From: Escherichia sp. E4742
GTDB taxonomy: Bacteria > Pseudomonadota > Gammaproteobacteria > Enterobacterales > Enterobacteriaceae
NCBI RefSeq assembly: GCF_005843885.1
Contig: NZ_CP040443.1
Coordinates: 1,054,001-1,118,000 of the forward strand
Reading direction: 5' to 3'
DNA: 64,000 bases
Shown here: in pieces, positions 16,347-24,416 of the stretch
How the letters are laid out: every line of letters begins with the position of its first letter
Position numbering within the stretch: position 1 is the first letter of the stretch
Made by a program: the position numbers and the translations under genes
Notes under the pieces: model-generated
Databases searched by the model: none
What the model was told of the DNA's origin: nothing
Seen by the model: only the letters and a program-made list of their open reading frames with translations

Positions 16347-16550
16347 TCACGCACACGTCCGCTGCGTCCAGGTGCCGTTTTCCAGCGCCTGTGCCGCCTG
16401 CTCATGGTTCCTGTAATACTCCACGGATTCGCGGGACACCGGTCCCTCATCACACTGAGTACCAATATAATAACCACGTACGCTGCTGAGAACCTGAATG
16501 GGTAACGTATAGCTGGCCTGTGCGGCCAGAATGCCATTTGGCTGTTGCAT
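16347..16550 (-). CDS. Hypothetical small ICE protein
   Basis: The 67-residue product, read from ATG 16550 (MQQPNGIL) with AAGGAAAC upstream, is soluble and lies between the STY4534-type gene and ssb, 15 bp before the latter. The core GYYIGTQCDEGPVSRESVEYY followed by HEQAAQALENGTW suggests a compact folded protein. No family recognised. Conserved position among replication genes suggests a role in element maintenance. Confidence 0.6.
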   Translation of the reverse strand: MQQPNGILAAQASYTLPIQVLSSVRGYYIGTQCDEGPVSRESVEYYRNHEQAAQALENGTWTQRTCA

Positions 16551-16640
16551 GGGAAGTTTCCTTAAAGATAAAGACAATAAGAAAACAGACCGCCCTGATG
16601 AGGCAGTCTGTTTTCATCAGGACGGTTGAGAAAAGTACGA

Positions 16641-17096
16641 TCAGAAAGAGTTTTCTGCGTATTGCTGTTGCATGGTGCCGTTTTGCGGCGGCTGGGAGTC
16701 TGATTTTTCAGCCTTATAAACCATCTCCTGGCCTATCTTGATCCAGTCCACCTTGATCAGGCGGGCCTTCAGGCTGACGCGTTGTTCACCGGCATGCTCT
16801 CCCTTGTTCAGGGTGAAGATGTCAGTGGACAGGTTGCTCAGCGTGAAGCCAAGCAGCACCTTGCGATCTTCATCCACCGCCTTCTGGCAGCGGGCAATCA
16901 GGGCGGTCGCCTCTTTACCGGCAACCGTGACATCAAAACGGACGTAGGACGGGCTGTCCGTGGGTCCGCTCAGCGCATTCACCACACAGCTGAGAAACGA
17001 GCCGTTCTGGTGATTCACCTGACGTACATTACTGAGATACCCCAGACCTTTCAGGGTCAGATTAAAGTATTCAGTTTTGGCAGTATTTACAGACAT
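16641..17096 (-). CDS. STY4534-family ICE replication protein (DUF3577)
   Basis: The 151-residue protein opens with YFNLTLKGLGYLSNVRQV and continues with SFLSCVVNALSG and VRFDVTVAGKEA, which match the DUF3577/STY4534 family found beside ssb in SPI-7-type elements. A later segment, LSTDIFTLNKGEHAGEQRVSLKARLIKVDWIK, is beta-rich, and the family is thought to be OB-fold-like. The Gln-rich tail (MQQQYAENSF) may be disordered. It is presumed to act in replication of the excised element. Confidence 0.85.
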   Translation of the reverse strand: MSVNTAKTEYFNLTLKGLGYLSNVRQVNHQNGSFLSCVVNALSGPTDSPSYVRFDVTVAGKEATALIARCQKAVDEDRKVLLGFTLSNLSTDIFTLNKGEHAGEQRVSLKARLIKVDWIKIGQEMVYKAEKSDSQPPQNGTMQQQYAENSF

Positions 17097-17306
17097 GATG
17101 ATTTCTCCATGGAGTTAAAAAATGTGATGACGGAGAACATCACCATCCCTGACGGGAGTGAATGTTCCCGTCGGGGATGCCGGATCAGCTGAATTCCGGC
17201 TGTCTGAGAAGTAAAAAGACCTCAATCACTGAACAGTGATATCCGTTTCCAGAGGTTAAACGGATGTACCGCCCACAGGCATCCTCTTTCAGGCTACGAG
17301 GATATT

Positions 17307-17400
17307 CCGGCCACCCGAAGGTGTTTCTCTCAGGCCGGTGAAACGTTGGCTGGCAGTCACCCGAAGGCGTTTCTCTCAGACTGCTGAAACATTGGCTGGC
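17307..17400. repeat. Two tandem stem-loop units, 46-bp period, with covarying stems
   Basis: Unit A has arms CCGGCC (17307-17312) and GGCCGG (17333-17338); unit B has arms GCAGTC (17353-17358) and GACTGC (17379-17384). Both enclose a 20-base loop differing at one position, ACCCGAAGG(T/C)GTTTCTCTCA, and are followed by TGAAAC(G/A)TTGGCTGGC. The arms differ between units at three pairs, each time with a compensating change, while the loop is conserved. Confidence 0.75.
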
Positions 17401-17463
17401 TGCAGATGCAGCAAATAAGCCCGGTTATTTTTAAAACACATCCATGGAAAGTCAACCCGGAAT

Positions 17464-17493
17464 AAAAAACGGCGCTGCAAATACAGCGCCGTT
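17464..17493 (-). terminator. Rho-independent terminator downstream of topB
   Basis: On the minus strand a ten-base-pair stem (arms at 17468-17477 and 17484-17493, AACGGCGCTG with CAGCGCCGTT) closes a six-base loop and is followed by TTTTTTATT. It lies about 235 bp beyond the topB stop and likely ends that transcript after the stem-loop repeats have, or have not, been passed. Confidence 0.8.
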
Positions 17494-17727
17494 ACAGGGG
17501 GGTACCAGCCCGGTGGTTATCTCACTTGTCTCCGGGGATAAATCCCGGCGCGTTTTTCACGGAGGGCATGCGCCTTACAACCCGACAGGATGTGCGATTG
17601 GCCGGTTGTTGTATCAGTAGCTGACTGAACGCCGTTGTGTTTTCGTTGAGCCAGCCTCCCGCTGATAACGGGGGTATACATCAAAGCTTAACCACACTAC
17701 CCGATCCTGAACAGGGAGAAATTAAGA

Positions 17728-19737
17728 TTACTCCGTTTTAGTTTTTCCCGATTTTTTTCGCCGCCCGGCCTTTTTCTGCGTGTTCACCACCCCCTTACAC
17801 TCAGGATACCGCTGACAGCTCAGGAACAGCCCGTGCTTTCCCTTTCGCTGCCGGGTCGGCCCCTGACAAAGCGGGCACGGCGGCGTCACCGGAACCGTCA
17901 TACTGAAGGGCTGTTCCCGCCCGGATGAGACCAGATGACGCACCCACTGCTGCTGTTTGCCCATAAAGGTATCCAGTGACATTCTGCCCTGTGCAATATC
18001 ATCCAGAGCCTGCTCCCACAGCGCCGTCATGCCCGGGCTGGTCAGGGCTTCCGGCAGGGCGGCCGTCAGCTCCCTGCCCCGTTGCGTTGACCGGATATGC
18101 TTCCCGCTCTTCTCCAGATACTGCCGGGCAAATAACACCTCCAGCACGCCGGCCCGCGTGGCCTCCGTCCCCAGACCGGCATTCTCCCTCAGCACTTTTT
18201 TCAGCTTCGGGTCGCTGACCTGACTGGCAGCATTCTTCATGGCGGCAATCAGGGTTCCTTCCGTAAAAGGTGCCGGAGGTGACGTCATCCGATCCTTGAG
18301 TTCTGAACCGCTAATCCGGCAGAGCTCTCCCCGTTCAAACGCCGGCAACGCCATTTCCGTCGTCTGTTCATCTTCGCCTTCAGCAGCTTCTGCAGCCTCC
18401 CCGGAAAACAGGCCTCGCCAGCCCGTCACCACATTCACTTTCCCGCGGGCCCTGAACCGTTGCCCACCGAGTGTCAGTGTTGCATCGGTAATATCAGACT
18501 CCTGCAGGGGCAGAAACTGGGCCAGATAATGCTGGCGAATGAGCAGATACACCTTCAGCTCATCTTCACTCAGTGCCCTGATATCAAAGACCTGCCGGGT
18601 CGGGATGATGGCATGGTGTGCCGTAATTTTTTTGTCATTCCAGATACGTGAAACAAAACCGGGATCGAGCTGTGCCAGAACCGGCGTCAGGGCCGGATCT
18701 GAACGCGCCATCGCCGCCAGTACCTCCCGGCTTTCCTGTTGCATGGATTCAGGCAGATAGCCACAGTCCGTCCGGGGATACGTCGTGGCCTTGTGTGTCT
18801 CATACAGAGACTGCGCGATATTCAGCACAGTCTGCGCCCCCATACCAAATTTCCGGGAGCAGGCTTCCTGCAGTGTCCCCAGCGAAAAACAGAGCGGAGC
18901 CGGTGTTTTTTCACGCTTCCGGGTCACCTCATGCACCACCGCTGACGGTGTCTGCTGACACAACTGAAGAACGGCCCGGGCCGCCTGAACGTTCACGCAC
19001 CGTTTCTCTTCATCGCAGTACTGCTCTGCCGCCACCCAGACGGCCCGGAACCGGATCCCGTCTTTCTCCAGTCCGACAAACACCTGCCACCAGGGCCGTG
19101 GCACAAAACCGGCAATCTCCTGATCCCGTCTGACCACCATGGCAAGTGTCGGCGTCTGTACCCTTCCGACGGATAACACATCCGGGATCCCCGACGCCCG
19201 GGCTTTAAGGGTATACAGGCGCGTCAGGTTCATCCCGATCAACCAGTCAGCCTGACCACGGGCCAGGCCGGCATCATACAGACGGGCCGTCTGCTCACCA
19301 GGCAGAATGTTTGCCAGCGCCTCCCGGACGCTGGCCTCATCCAGGGCGGACAGCCACAGCCGGCGGACTGGCCCACGGTACCGGCAGTACGTCAGCAGCT
19401 CCCGGGCGATGACTTCCCCTTCCCTGTCCGCATCCGTGGCAATCACCACTTCAGACGCACGCTTCAGCAGGCGGCTGATCACCGTAAACTGGGATTTCGT
19501 CTGCGGTTTAACCGTCATCTGCCAGTTTTCAGGCAGAACGGGAAGTGACTCCATACGCCAGGGAACCCCGAACTGCTCCCCGTACGCTTCCGGGGCGGCC
19601 AGCTCCAGCAGATGCCCCACAGCCCAGGTGACCGTGACAGTATCACCTTCAATACAGCCCTCTCCCCGCCCACTAAGCCCCAGCACCCGGGCAATATCCC
19701 GCGCCTGTGACGGTTTTTCACACAAGTAAAGTTGCAT
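17728..19737 (-). CDS. topB: DNA topoisomerase III (ICE-type)
   Basis: The 669-residue type IA topoisomerase relaxes and decatenates DNA by single-strand passage. The TOPRIM domain includes LCEKPSQARDIA (about 5-16) and the metal-binding DxD in TDADREGE (about 101-108). The nucleophile is Tyr320 in TTYPRTDCGYLP, preceded by SVGRVQTPTLAMV. A C-terminal zinc-binding segment has CPLC and a later Cys pair (SCQRYPEC), followed by a Lys/Arg-rich tail. This is the PFGI-1-class TopB, shorter in the C-terminus than some chromosomal ones. It is in the replication block, 10 bp after the PFL_4669 gene. Confidence 0.96.
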   Translation of the reverse strand: MQLYLCEKPSQARDIARVLGLSGRGEGCIEGDTVTVTWAVGHLLELAAPEAYGEQFGVPWRMESLPVLPENWQMTVKPQTKSQFTVISRLLKRASEVVIATDADREGEVIARELLTYCRYRGPVRRLWLSALDEASVREALANILPGEQTARLYDAGLARGQADWLIGMNLTRLYTLKARASGIPDVLSVGRVQTPTLAMVVRRDQEIAGFVPRPWWQVFVGLEKDGIRFRAVWVAAEQYCDEEKRCVNVQAARAVLQLCQQTPSAVVHEVTRKREKTPAPLCFSLGTLQEACSRKFGMGAQTVLNIAQSLYETHKATTYPRTDCGYLPESMQQESREVLAAMARSDPALTPVLAQLDPGFVSRIWNDKKITAHHAIIPTRQVFDIRALSEDELKVYLLIRQHYLAQFLPLQESDITDATLTLGGQRFRARGKVNVVTGWRGLFSGEAAEAAEGEDEQTTEMALPAFERGELCRISGSELKDRMTSPPAPFTEGTLIAAMKNAASQVSDPKLKKVLRENAGLGTEATRAGVLEVLFARQYLEKSGKHIRSTQRGRELTAALPEALTSPGMTALWEQALDDIAQGRMSLDTFMGKQQQWVRHLVSSGREQPFSMTVPVTPPCPLCQGPTRQRKGKHGLFLSCQRYPECKGVVNTQKKAGRRKKSGKTKTE

Positions 19738-19747
19738 TTATCCCCCA

Positions 19748-20446
19748 CTATTTATTCTTCTTTTTCTTCAGCGGAGGAGAAAATGATGATCGCAACTGCC
19801 CATTCATAATCTCAGCATCAGGGAGCCCCAGGCGTGCCATCGCCTGTTCTCCCGCTGGTGTTTTTTCTTCAAGATCCTGTCGTGTGACAGGGATGGCATA
19901 ATAACCCCTTAAAATGCCGTAAATTTTCCGGATAAGATACCCGCCATGTGAGAGTAACTCGTCCCGTTTCTGCCGGGAAATCAGGCCAAAGTGGGATGCC
20001 TGAAACGCTTTCAGAGCCATTTGATCATATCCCACAAGCAGCCAGACACAGCGATACCCCAGCGGAGAACTACTGTAAACCCCGATATTTAATGGAGAAC
20101 GGGATACAACATCAGTCATGGTAATATTCGCCGGCACGGCACACAGAACCTGCTCCAGCCAGCCAACCAGAGCATGTACTTTTTCACTGGCAGCATTAAT
20201 TGCATTTTCCACCTTCCACATCGCTTCATCGGCATAGGGATTATCCGCCAGTGAATCCCGGTAAATCCCCCCGGCACGTTTTATCGCCTGCGGCATACTC
20301 ATAATCCGGGGCACATTCCCGGCCTTTTGTCCGGGTAAACGCCCTTCCCAAAGACGGATGGCATAATGGGTGTGTAACAGAATAGACAACGAGGACTGCA
20401 GTGCGCCAGCCCGGATATCCTTCTGGTCCTGTTTATCTTCACTCAT
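19748..20446 (-). CDS. ICE protein, PFL_4669 family (TIGR03761)
   Basis: The 232-residue soluble protein has the family landmarks LHTHYAIRLWEGRLP, GIYRDSLADNPYAD, IGVYSSSPLGYRCVWLLVGYDQ and GGYLIRKIYGILRGY. PFL_4669 proteins lie immediately upstream of topB in PFGI-1-class elements and are thought to work in element replication or maintenance; biochemical role is unknown. The C-terminus ends in a Lys run. Start ATG 20446. Confidence 0.9.
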   Translation of the reverse strand: MSEDKQDQKDIRAGALQSSLSILLHTHYAIRLWEGRLPGQKAGNVPRIMSMPQAIKRAGGIYRDSLADNPYADEAMWKVENAINAASEKVHALVGWLEQVLCAVPANITMTDVVSRSPLNIGVYSSSPLGYRCVWLLVGYDQMALKAFQASHFGLISRQKRDELLSHGGYLIRKIYGILRGYYAIPVTRQDLEEKTPAGEQAMARLGLPDAEIMNGQLRSSFSPPLKKKKNK

Positions 20447-20605
20447 ATCAGTTCCTTATAACGATCAGGGGTAAAGTGTGATCGTCAGGACGAAACGCAG
20501 AAGGAACAACAGAAAACCAGATTCAGTGCTCAGAAAAATGGGGAGAGAGAAAACACTTAATACACCGGTACCCACGGCACCGGTGGTGGTCAGCTTACAG
20601 CGCTG

Positions 20606-21352
20606 TCAGAAACGATAAGTGATCCCGGAGGAAAACAGCCCGTCCCATGACCTGTCCACCATGGGGGAGTTTTTGACCTCATCAGATAAGCGGCTGTAAC
20701 GTGCGGATCCATACACACTCCAGTTACCAATAAAATTGTAACTGGCACTGACTTCCAGGTAGGGTGCCCAGCCATTATCCGCTTTATACCGCTCCAGGCC
20801 ACTGCGCGCAGATTCACGACGCGATACACCATAGTAATAATCATTCTGTTTCTGGCTGCTCCACTCCACACCAATACCGGGCGTCAGCGTAAATCCGCCA
20901 TTCACATAACGATATAACCACGCCACGTCACCGACAACACCATTACTGTTGTCCAGGACATCCGCTGCCAGACTCGTTCGCAGAAAACCATACGCCGTAT
21001 GGTGGGACCATGATATCCCTGCCATCATCGTGCTTTTACGTTTATCCAGCTGACGTAACTGATAGTGATTACTGTCATCCGGATGAAAATACATCGGCAA
21101 CCAGTAGGCCATCACCGACAGAGTATCTGCCGCATCGTTCCACAGATAATACCCACCGCCCAGACCACGGAACCAGAAGTTGTCGCCGTCATAAGACACT
21201 GCGGGGACAAGATAAGCCCTGGAGTCGTAGCCTTTGTAAGGATGCTTAATCGCCCCCACACCAGCCCCCAGAGTCAGAGTGCTTTCAGCATAAGCGCTAT
21301 TTACAGATATGGCTGCCAGCATACTGAGTGCCAGAATTTTAATTTTGGTCAT
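20606..21352 (-). CDS. MipA/OmpV-family outer-membrane protein
   Basis: The start at 21352 (MTKIKILAL) follows GGAAGGA and gives 248 residues, the usual MipA length; a start seven codons earlier is less likely. There is a signal peptide (about residues 1-22, ending AYAEST) and repeated amphipathic strands with the terminal GITYRF. MipA in E. coli scaffolds the murein synthase PBP1B and the lytic transglycosylase MltA; other OmpV members are adhesins or porins. The gene splits the usual STY4528-PFL_4669 pair and is therefore acquired cargo. Confidence 0.85.
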   Translation of the reverse strand: MTKIKILALSMLAAISVNSAYAESTLTLGAGVGAIKHPYKGYDSRAYLVPAVSYDGDNFWFRGLGGGYYLWNDAADTLSVMAYWLPMYFHPDDSNHYQLRQLDKRKSTMMAGISWSHHTAYGFLRTSLAADVLDNSNGVVGDVAWLYRYVNGGFTLTPGIGVEWSSQKQNDYYYGVSRRESARSGLERYKADNGWAPYLEVSASYNFIGNWSVYGSARYSRLSDEVKNSPMVDRSWDGLFSSGITYRF

Positions 21353-21625
21353 AAAAAATCCTTCCTTAGTCAAAATTTTAGCGCGGAAAGTATACTGATG
21401 AAAAAAGCGGCGACAAGTATTCGATTTTCCCCCTGTCCTCTGCTCTCTTTATGCAATCCTGGTTTTTCCCTGAAATAAACAGGGTCTGGCAGGGCAGGGG
21501 GAGCACTGCATTCTGTCAGAGTGTTTCCGGCTGACGCCGGGCTTCGGCGGTTTACCGTCAGATGTTCCAGGATATTCAGTACCGCCGCCTTCCATGCTGC
21601 TGACGCAGCATAATTTTCGCTCTCT
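21353..21625. other. Intergenic region between mipA-like gene and iterons
   Basis: No gene is supported. The region is likely to include the mipA-like promoter and, at 21,470-21,560, GC-rich sequence flanking the iteron array. Confidence 0.5.
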
Positions 21626-21964
21626 GTTGGCACTGCCAGCATTGACTATTTTTTATACTTTGGTGGCACTGCCACCACCGGCTATTTTTTGTACTTTGGT
21701 GGCACTGCCAGCATTGACTATTTTTTGTACTTTGGTGGCACTGCCACCATCGGCTAATTTTTGTACTTTGGTGGCACTGCCACCATCGGCTAATTTTTGT
21801 ACTTTGGTGGCACTGCCACCATCGGCTAATTTTTGTACTTTGGTGGCACTGCCACCATCGGCTATTTTTTGTACTTTGGTGGCACTGCCACCACCGGCTA
21901 TTTTTTGTACTTTGGTGGCACTGCCACCACCGGCTATTTTTTATACTTTGGTGCCAGTGACACC
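21626..21964. repeat. Array of ten 36-bp iterons, candidate replication origin
   Basis: Ten head-to-tail units with exact 36-bp spacing begin their palindromes at 21626, 21662, 21698, 21734, 21770, 21806, 21842, 21878, 21914 and 21950. Each has a 15-bp palindrome, GGTGGCACTGCCACC in the best copies, then an A/T-rich stretch (GGCTATTTTTTGTACTTT or a variant). The first and last units are degenerate. The array lies 8 bp past the stop of the STY4528-type replication gene, as iterons lie beside rep genes in plasmids. Open frames through it are a side-effect of the period being a multiple of three. Confidence 0.85.
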
Positions 21965-21971
21965 TTCCTCT

Positions 21972-23216
21972 TCACCGGACTCTTATCGCAGCACGGTTAC
22001 GCAGGGAGGCCCGTAACCCTGCCACAATGCCACTCAGACGTTCTGCTGAAATGGGTTCTGTACGTTTCCGGGTGACTACGGGTTGCGAAGTGGAGCGCCC
22101 TCCTGCTTCCGCCTGCATGGAAGCCGATACAGCGACGCGCTGTTTCTGTTTCGGCGGATAAAAATTTCCCTCCCGGGCACGCTTCAGCACCGCAAGCAGC
22201 CAGCCCAACGGGTTCTGCAGTGACTGACTGCCCAGCATCCCTGACAGGCTTTCCAGCACCCCCTGTGCCAGCGCTTCCGGCAACGCCTGCAACTGACTGG
22301 TCAGCATGATGGCATCCTCCTCCCGAATTTGTCCCGTCAGCGACGCCGGCAGTACGTACGTGTTTTTAATCACACTGTGTGTGATATTACGTACGTAATG
22401 GTTCGGTTTCCGGACTCTGTGATAACCTGCTGATTTTCCTGATGGTTCGGAATCCGAACTCTGTCTTTCTTGCCCCATTTTTTTACCCGGTTCGGTTTCC
22501 GAACTCAGCTTTTCCGGTGCCGAACTCAGTGTTCTCACCACTGGTTCGGTTTCCGAACCCGGCCGCATTCTTTCCTCCGTCACCCGCTGACGGGCAGCCA
22601 TCTGCCCCGGTGTCTGGGCACTTCCTATCCGGGCTTCCAGCTGACTGATATGGCTGTGATAGTGACGCATTCCCGGATCATTTTTTATTTCACCCAGAAT
22701 ATCCCGTGCCGTCTGACTGATGGTCCGGTTCCGGCTCATACAGGCTTCTGCCACTATATCCAGATAACGCGGATCCATCGCCTCTGCATCGCAGAACGTC
22801 AGGGGCTCGTCATGCTGGGCGTAAATGTTTCCCCGAACCCGGCCTTTATCATCACGTACCCGTTTACACAGGCTCAGCCAGCCCGTGATCCGCAACATCA
22901 GCAATACCCGACTGACGGTTTCTCTGGAAGCTTTTCCCTTTCCCGGGGATGCCAGCTGCAGTTGCAGTTCGTCATAAGTGGGAAAAATGACCCCCTCATT
23001 ATTCTGTGCATACAACCGGATCATCATCCATGCCATCTTGTCCAGCGGTGAAAGACGCGTATCCAGCAACAGACGACGCGGAATGGCATCGTGCACATTG
23101 CCGGTGAACAACAGTCCGCTGCGTATTCGCCCCTCCTCCTTCCGGGCTCCGGTAGCCATACGGTGCTTCATTTTTTCCAGGGTATACGCAATCAGGCTTT
23201 CCGCTGGTAACGCCAT
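21972..23216 (-). CDS. STY4528-family pathogenicity-island replication protein
   Basis: The 414-residue protein starts at ATG 23216 after GAGGTG. The N-terminal half resembles a replication initiator or winged-helix domain: RLLLDTRLSPLDKMAWMMIRLYAQ, FPTYDELQLQLASPG, and SRETVSRVLLMLRITGWLSL, which is a helix-turn-helix-like element (about residues 100-125). A middle Ser/Glu/Pro-rich linker repeats SETEP-like units. The C-terminal part, beginning about EEDAIMLTSQLQALPE, is a helical domain ending in PLGWLLAVLKRAREGNF. It is the probable initiator acting at the downstream iterons. Confidence 0.85.
   Translation of the reverse strand: MALPAESLIAYTLEKMKHRMATGARKEEGRIRSGLLFTGNVHDAIPRRLLLDTRLSPLDKMAWMMIRLYAQNNEGVIFPTYDELQLQLASPGKGKASRETVSRVLLMLRITGWLSLCKRVRDDKGRVRGNIYAQHDEPLTFCDAEAMDPRYLDIVAEACMSRNRTISQTARDILGEIKNDPGMRHYHSHISQLEARIGSAQTPGQMAARQRVTEERMRPGSETEPVVRTLSSAPEKLSSETEPGKKMGQERQSSDSEPSGKSAGYHRVRKPNHYVRNITHSVIKNTYVLPASLTGQIREEDAIMLTSQLQALPEALAQGVLESLSGMLGSQSLQNPLGWLLAVLKRAREGNFYPPKQKQRVAVSASMQAEAGGRSTSQPVVTRKRTEPISAERLSGIVAGLRASLRNRAAIRVR
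22400..22560. repeat. Four palindromes of the form GTTCGGnnnCCGAAC within the replication gene
   Basis: Near-identical 18-bp sequences GGTTCGG(T/A)(T/A)TCCG(A/G)AC(T/C)C start at 22400, 22444, 22489 and 22543, with a weaker related sequence near 22513. The spacing is 44, 45 and 54 bp. On the coding strand they encode SETEP or SDSEP repeats of the linker, so they may be a protein-level repeat, but their palindromic form also suits a DNA-binding protein. Confidence 0.7.
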
Positions 23217-23319
23217 AATCACCTCATTCAGTAGCGGCAATATCGCCGCTTTTTATCCGGTACAAAAATGCTTATTACAGCCCCCTGCTGGATGCAGGGG
23301 GCTGGCTAAACATTTTCGA

Positions 23320-23748
23320 TTAATCCTTAATCCCTGTGTCATTTTGATGCTTCACGCCAATGCCGGCGTCGGTTCTGGCGTAAACAATAACGCCGTCATC
23401 AGGACGTTTACGCAGCAGGCATATTCCCGTTCCGGGCCAGAGTGCAATAAATTGTGACTCTCTATTCTCAAGCCGCCAAAATGCTCTCCTGCTCATAACA
23501 CCAACCGGACGCAATGTTTCTTTCTCTTCCTCCAGTTCTGCAATACGCTTTTTTGCGGCTTCCAGTTCATCCAGCAGATCGGCGATAATATCCACTTCCC
23601 TGTGACGGATTTGACGCTTAAACGCAGCCAAAGCTTCATCACAATCAACCTCTGCGTCTGGGCTATCCGGGATAGCCTCATACCACGCCAGCATCGACTG
23701 ATAGTTTTGCGCTGCCTCACGCAGTGCCTGATAATGAATACTGTTCAT
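23320..23748 (-). CDS. Hypothetical ICE protein, paralogous to the next gene
   Basis: The 142-residue product is read from ATG 23748 (MNSIHYQALREAAQNYQ). The first 75 residues share a pattern with the neighbour at 23819: MN..., AL..A...YQ..L.W, then a DIIADLLDELE-type segment. A central Glu/Lys-rich helix (LEAAKKRIAELEEEKE) is typical of Ead/Ea22-like phage proteins. The last 40 residues (FIALWPGTGICLLRKRP) are distinct. No function known. Confidence 0.6.
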   Translation of the reverse strand: MNSIHYQALREAAQNYQSMLAWYEAIPDSPDAEVDCDEALAAFKRQIRHREVDIIADLLDELEAAKKRIAELEEEKETLRPVGVMSRRAFWRLENRESQFIALWPGTGICLLRKRPDDGVIVYARTDAGIGVKHQNDTGIKD

Positions 23749-23818
23749 TGATTGCCTCCCCCTTAACACCCTGCGAGAACCATCATCCAGTTCCCACACA
23801 ATTTCACGTTTTACCCGT

Positions 23819-24094
23819 TCACCGGAAATACAGGATGTACAGGGCGATTAATGCCCACGTCCATAATAAGAGGAAGCCGTATACTGTAATTCTCCATTCT
23901 GCATCTTCCAGTTCCGTCACCAGTTCCACAATCACGTCAATTTCCTGATCACCAATGGCCTTCCTGATGTTTCCGGCTGCAGCAGCTAATTCCCGCTCAG
24001 CGCCCGGACTGTGCCTGTCTGAACGACTCCACGACAGTACATCCTGATATCGTTTTACCGCCTTACTTAACGCCTTCCAGCTAAGCTCATTCAT
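23819..24094 (-). CDS. Hypothetical small membrane protein, paralogous to the previous gene
   Basis: From ATG 24094 the product has 91 residues: MNELSWKALSKAVKRYQDVLSW, a charged middle including EIDVIVELVTELEDAEW, and a C-terminal membrane segment (about 70-90, VYGFLLLWTWALIALYILYF). It lines up with the 23320-23748 product over the N-terminal 65 residues, but replaces the coiled coil with a membrane anchor. The ribosome-binding site is weak. Function unknown. Confidence 0.55.
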   Translation of the reverse strand: MNELSWKALSKAVKRYQDVLSWSRSDRHSPGAERELAAAAGNIRKAIGDQEIDVIVELVTELEDAEWRITVYGFLLLWTWALIALYILYFR

Positions 24095-24167
24095 AGGGGG
24101 CAATTTCCTGCGCAATACCTTGTCGTCAACAGGGCCGGCCCCGATACTCCGGTCCGGCCTGCACGTT

Positions 24168-24416
24168 TCATTTACGTCTGGCGCTGTTGTAACGCTCATG
24201 ACTGAGCAGTTCCCAGGTCTCTCCCCGGTTACGGCTCAGCAGACGCCAGGCGCGTCCGACGTTTATCTTGTAATAACGGGTCCCCCGGTCATTCAGTTGC
24301 CGGTAATTACGCACACCCTGCCGGAACAGACTGACCATCTGAACCGCCTTACGACAGCAGGCCGGCGGAACGCACGGGCTGGCCAGAATGCCCGGTGCCA
24401 GTTCTGTCATTTTCAT
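24168..24416 (-). CDS. Hypothetical ICE protein
   Basis: The 82-residue basic protein overlaps the DUF2857 gene by four bases (ATGA) and so is co-translated. The C-terminal half, RNYRQLNDRGTRYYKINVGRAWRLLSRNRGETWELLSHERYN, alternates Arg and hydrophobic positions as in ParE/RelE-like folds, but no catalytic pattern can be claimed. Conserved position in the replication block of SPI-7-type elements. Family not recognised. Confidence 0.6.
   Translation of the reverse strand: MKMTELAPGILASPCVPPACCRKAVQMVSLFRQGVRNYRQLNDRGTRYYKINVGRAWRLLSRNRGETWELLSHERYNSARRK

Larger units (their letters stand above)
17097..17727. other. Non-coding region between topB and the STY4534-type gene
   Basis: About 630 bases carry no convincing gene. 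They hold two tandem stem-loop units (17307-17400) and a topB terminator (17464-17493). The rest, 17500-17700, is GC-rich with several short inverted repeats and could include the origin of transfer, but no nick-site signature is recognisable. Confidence 0.6.

Noticed and set aside
21626..21964. Possible CRISPR array
   Set aside because: The 36-bp units follow each other directly, without unique spacers, and each has a central palindrome; iterons fit better.
21594..22016. Plus-strand frame of about 140 codons with a repeated TLVALPP motif
   Set aside because: The 36-bp iteron length is a multiple of three, so the repeat reads as a protein. No ribosome-binding site, and the neighbouring genes are on the other strand.
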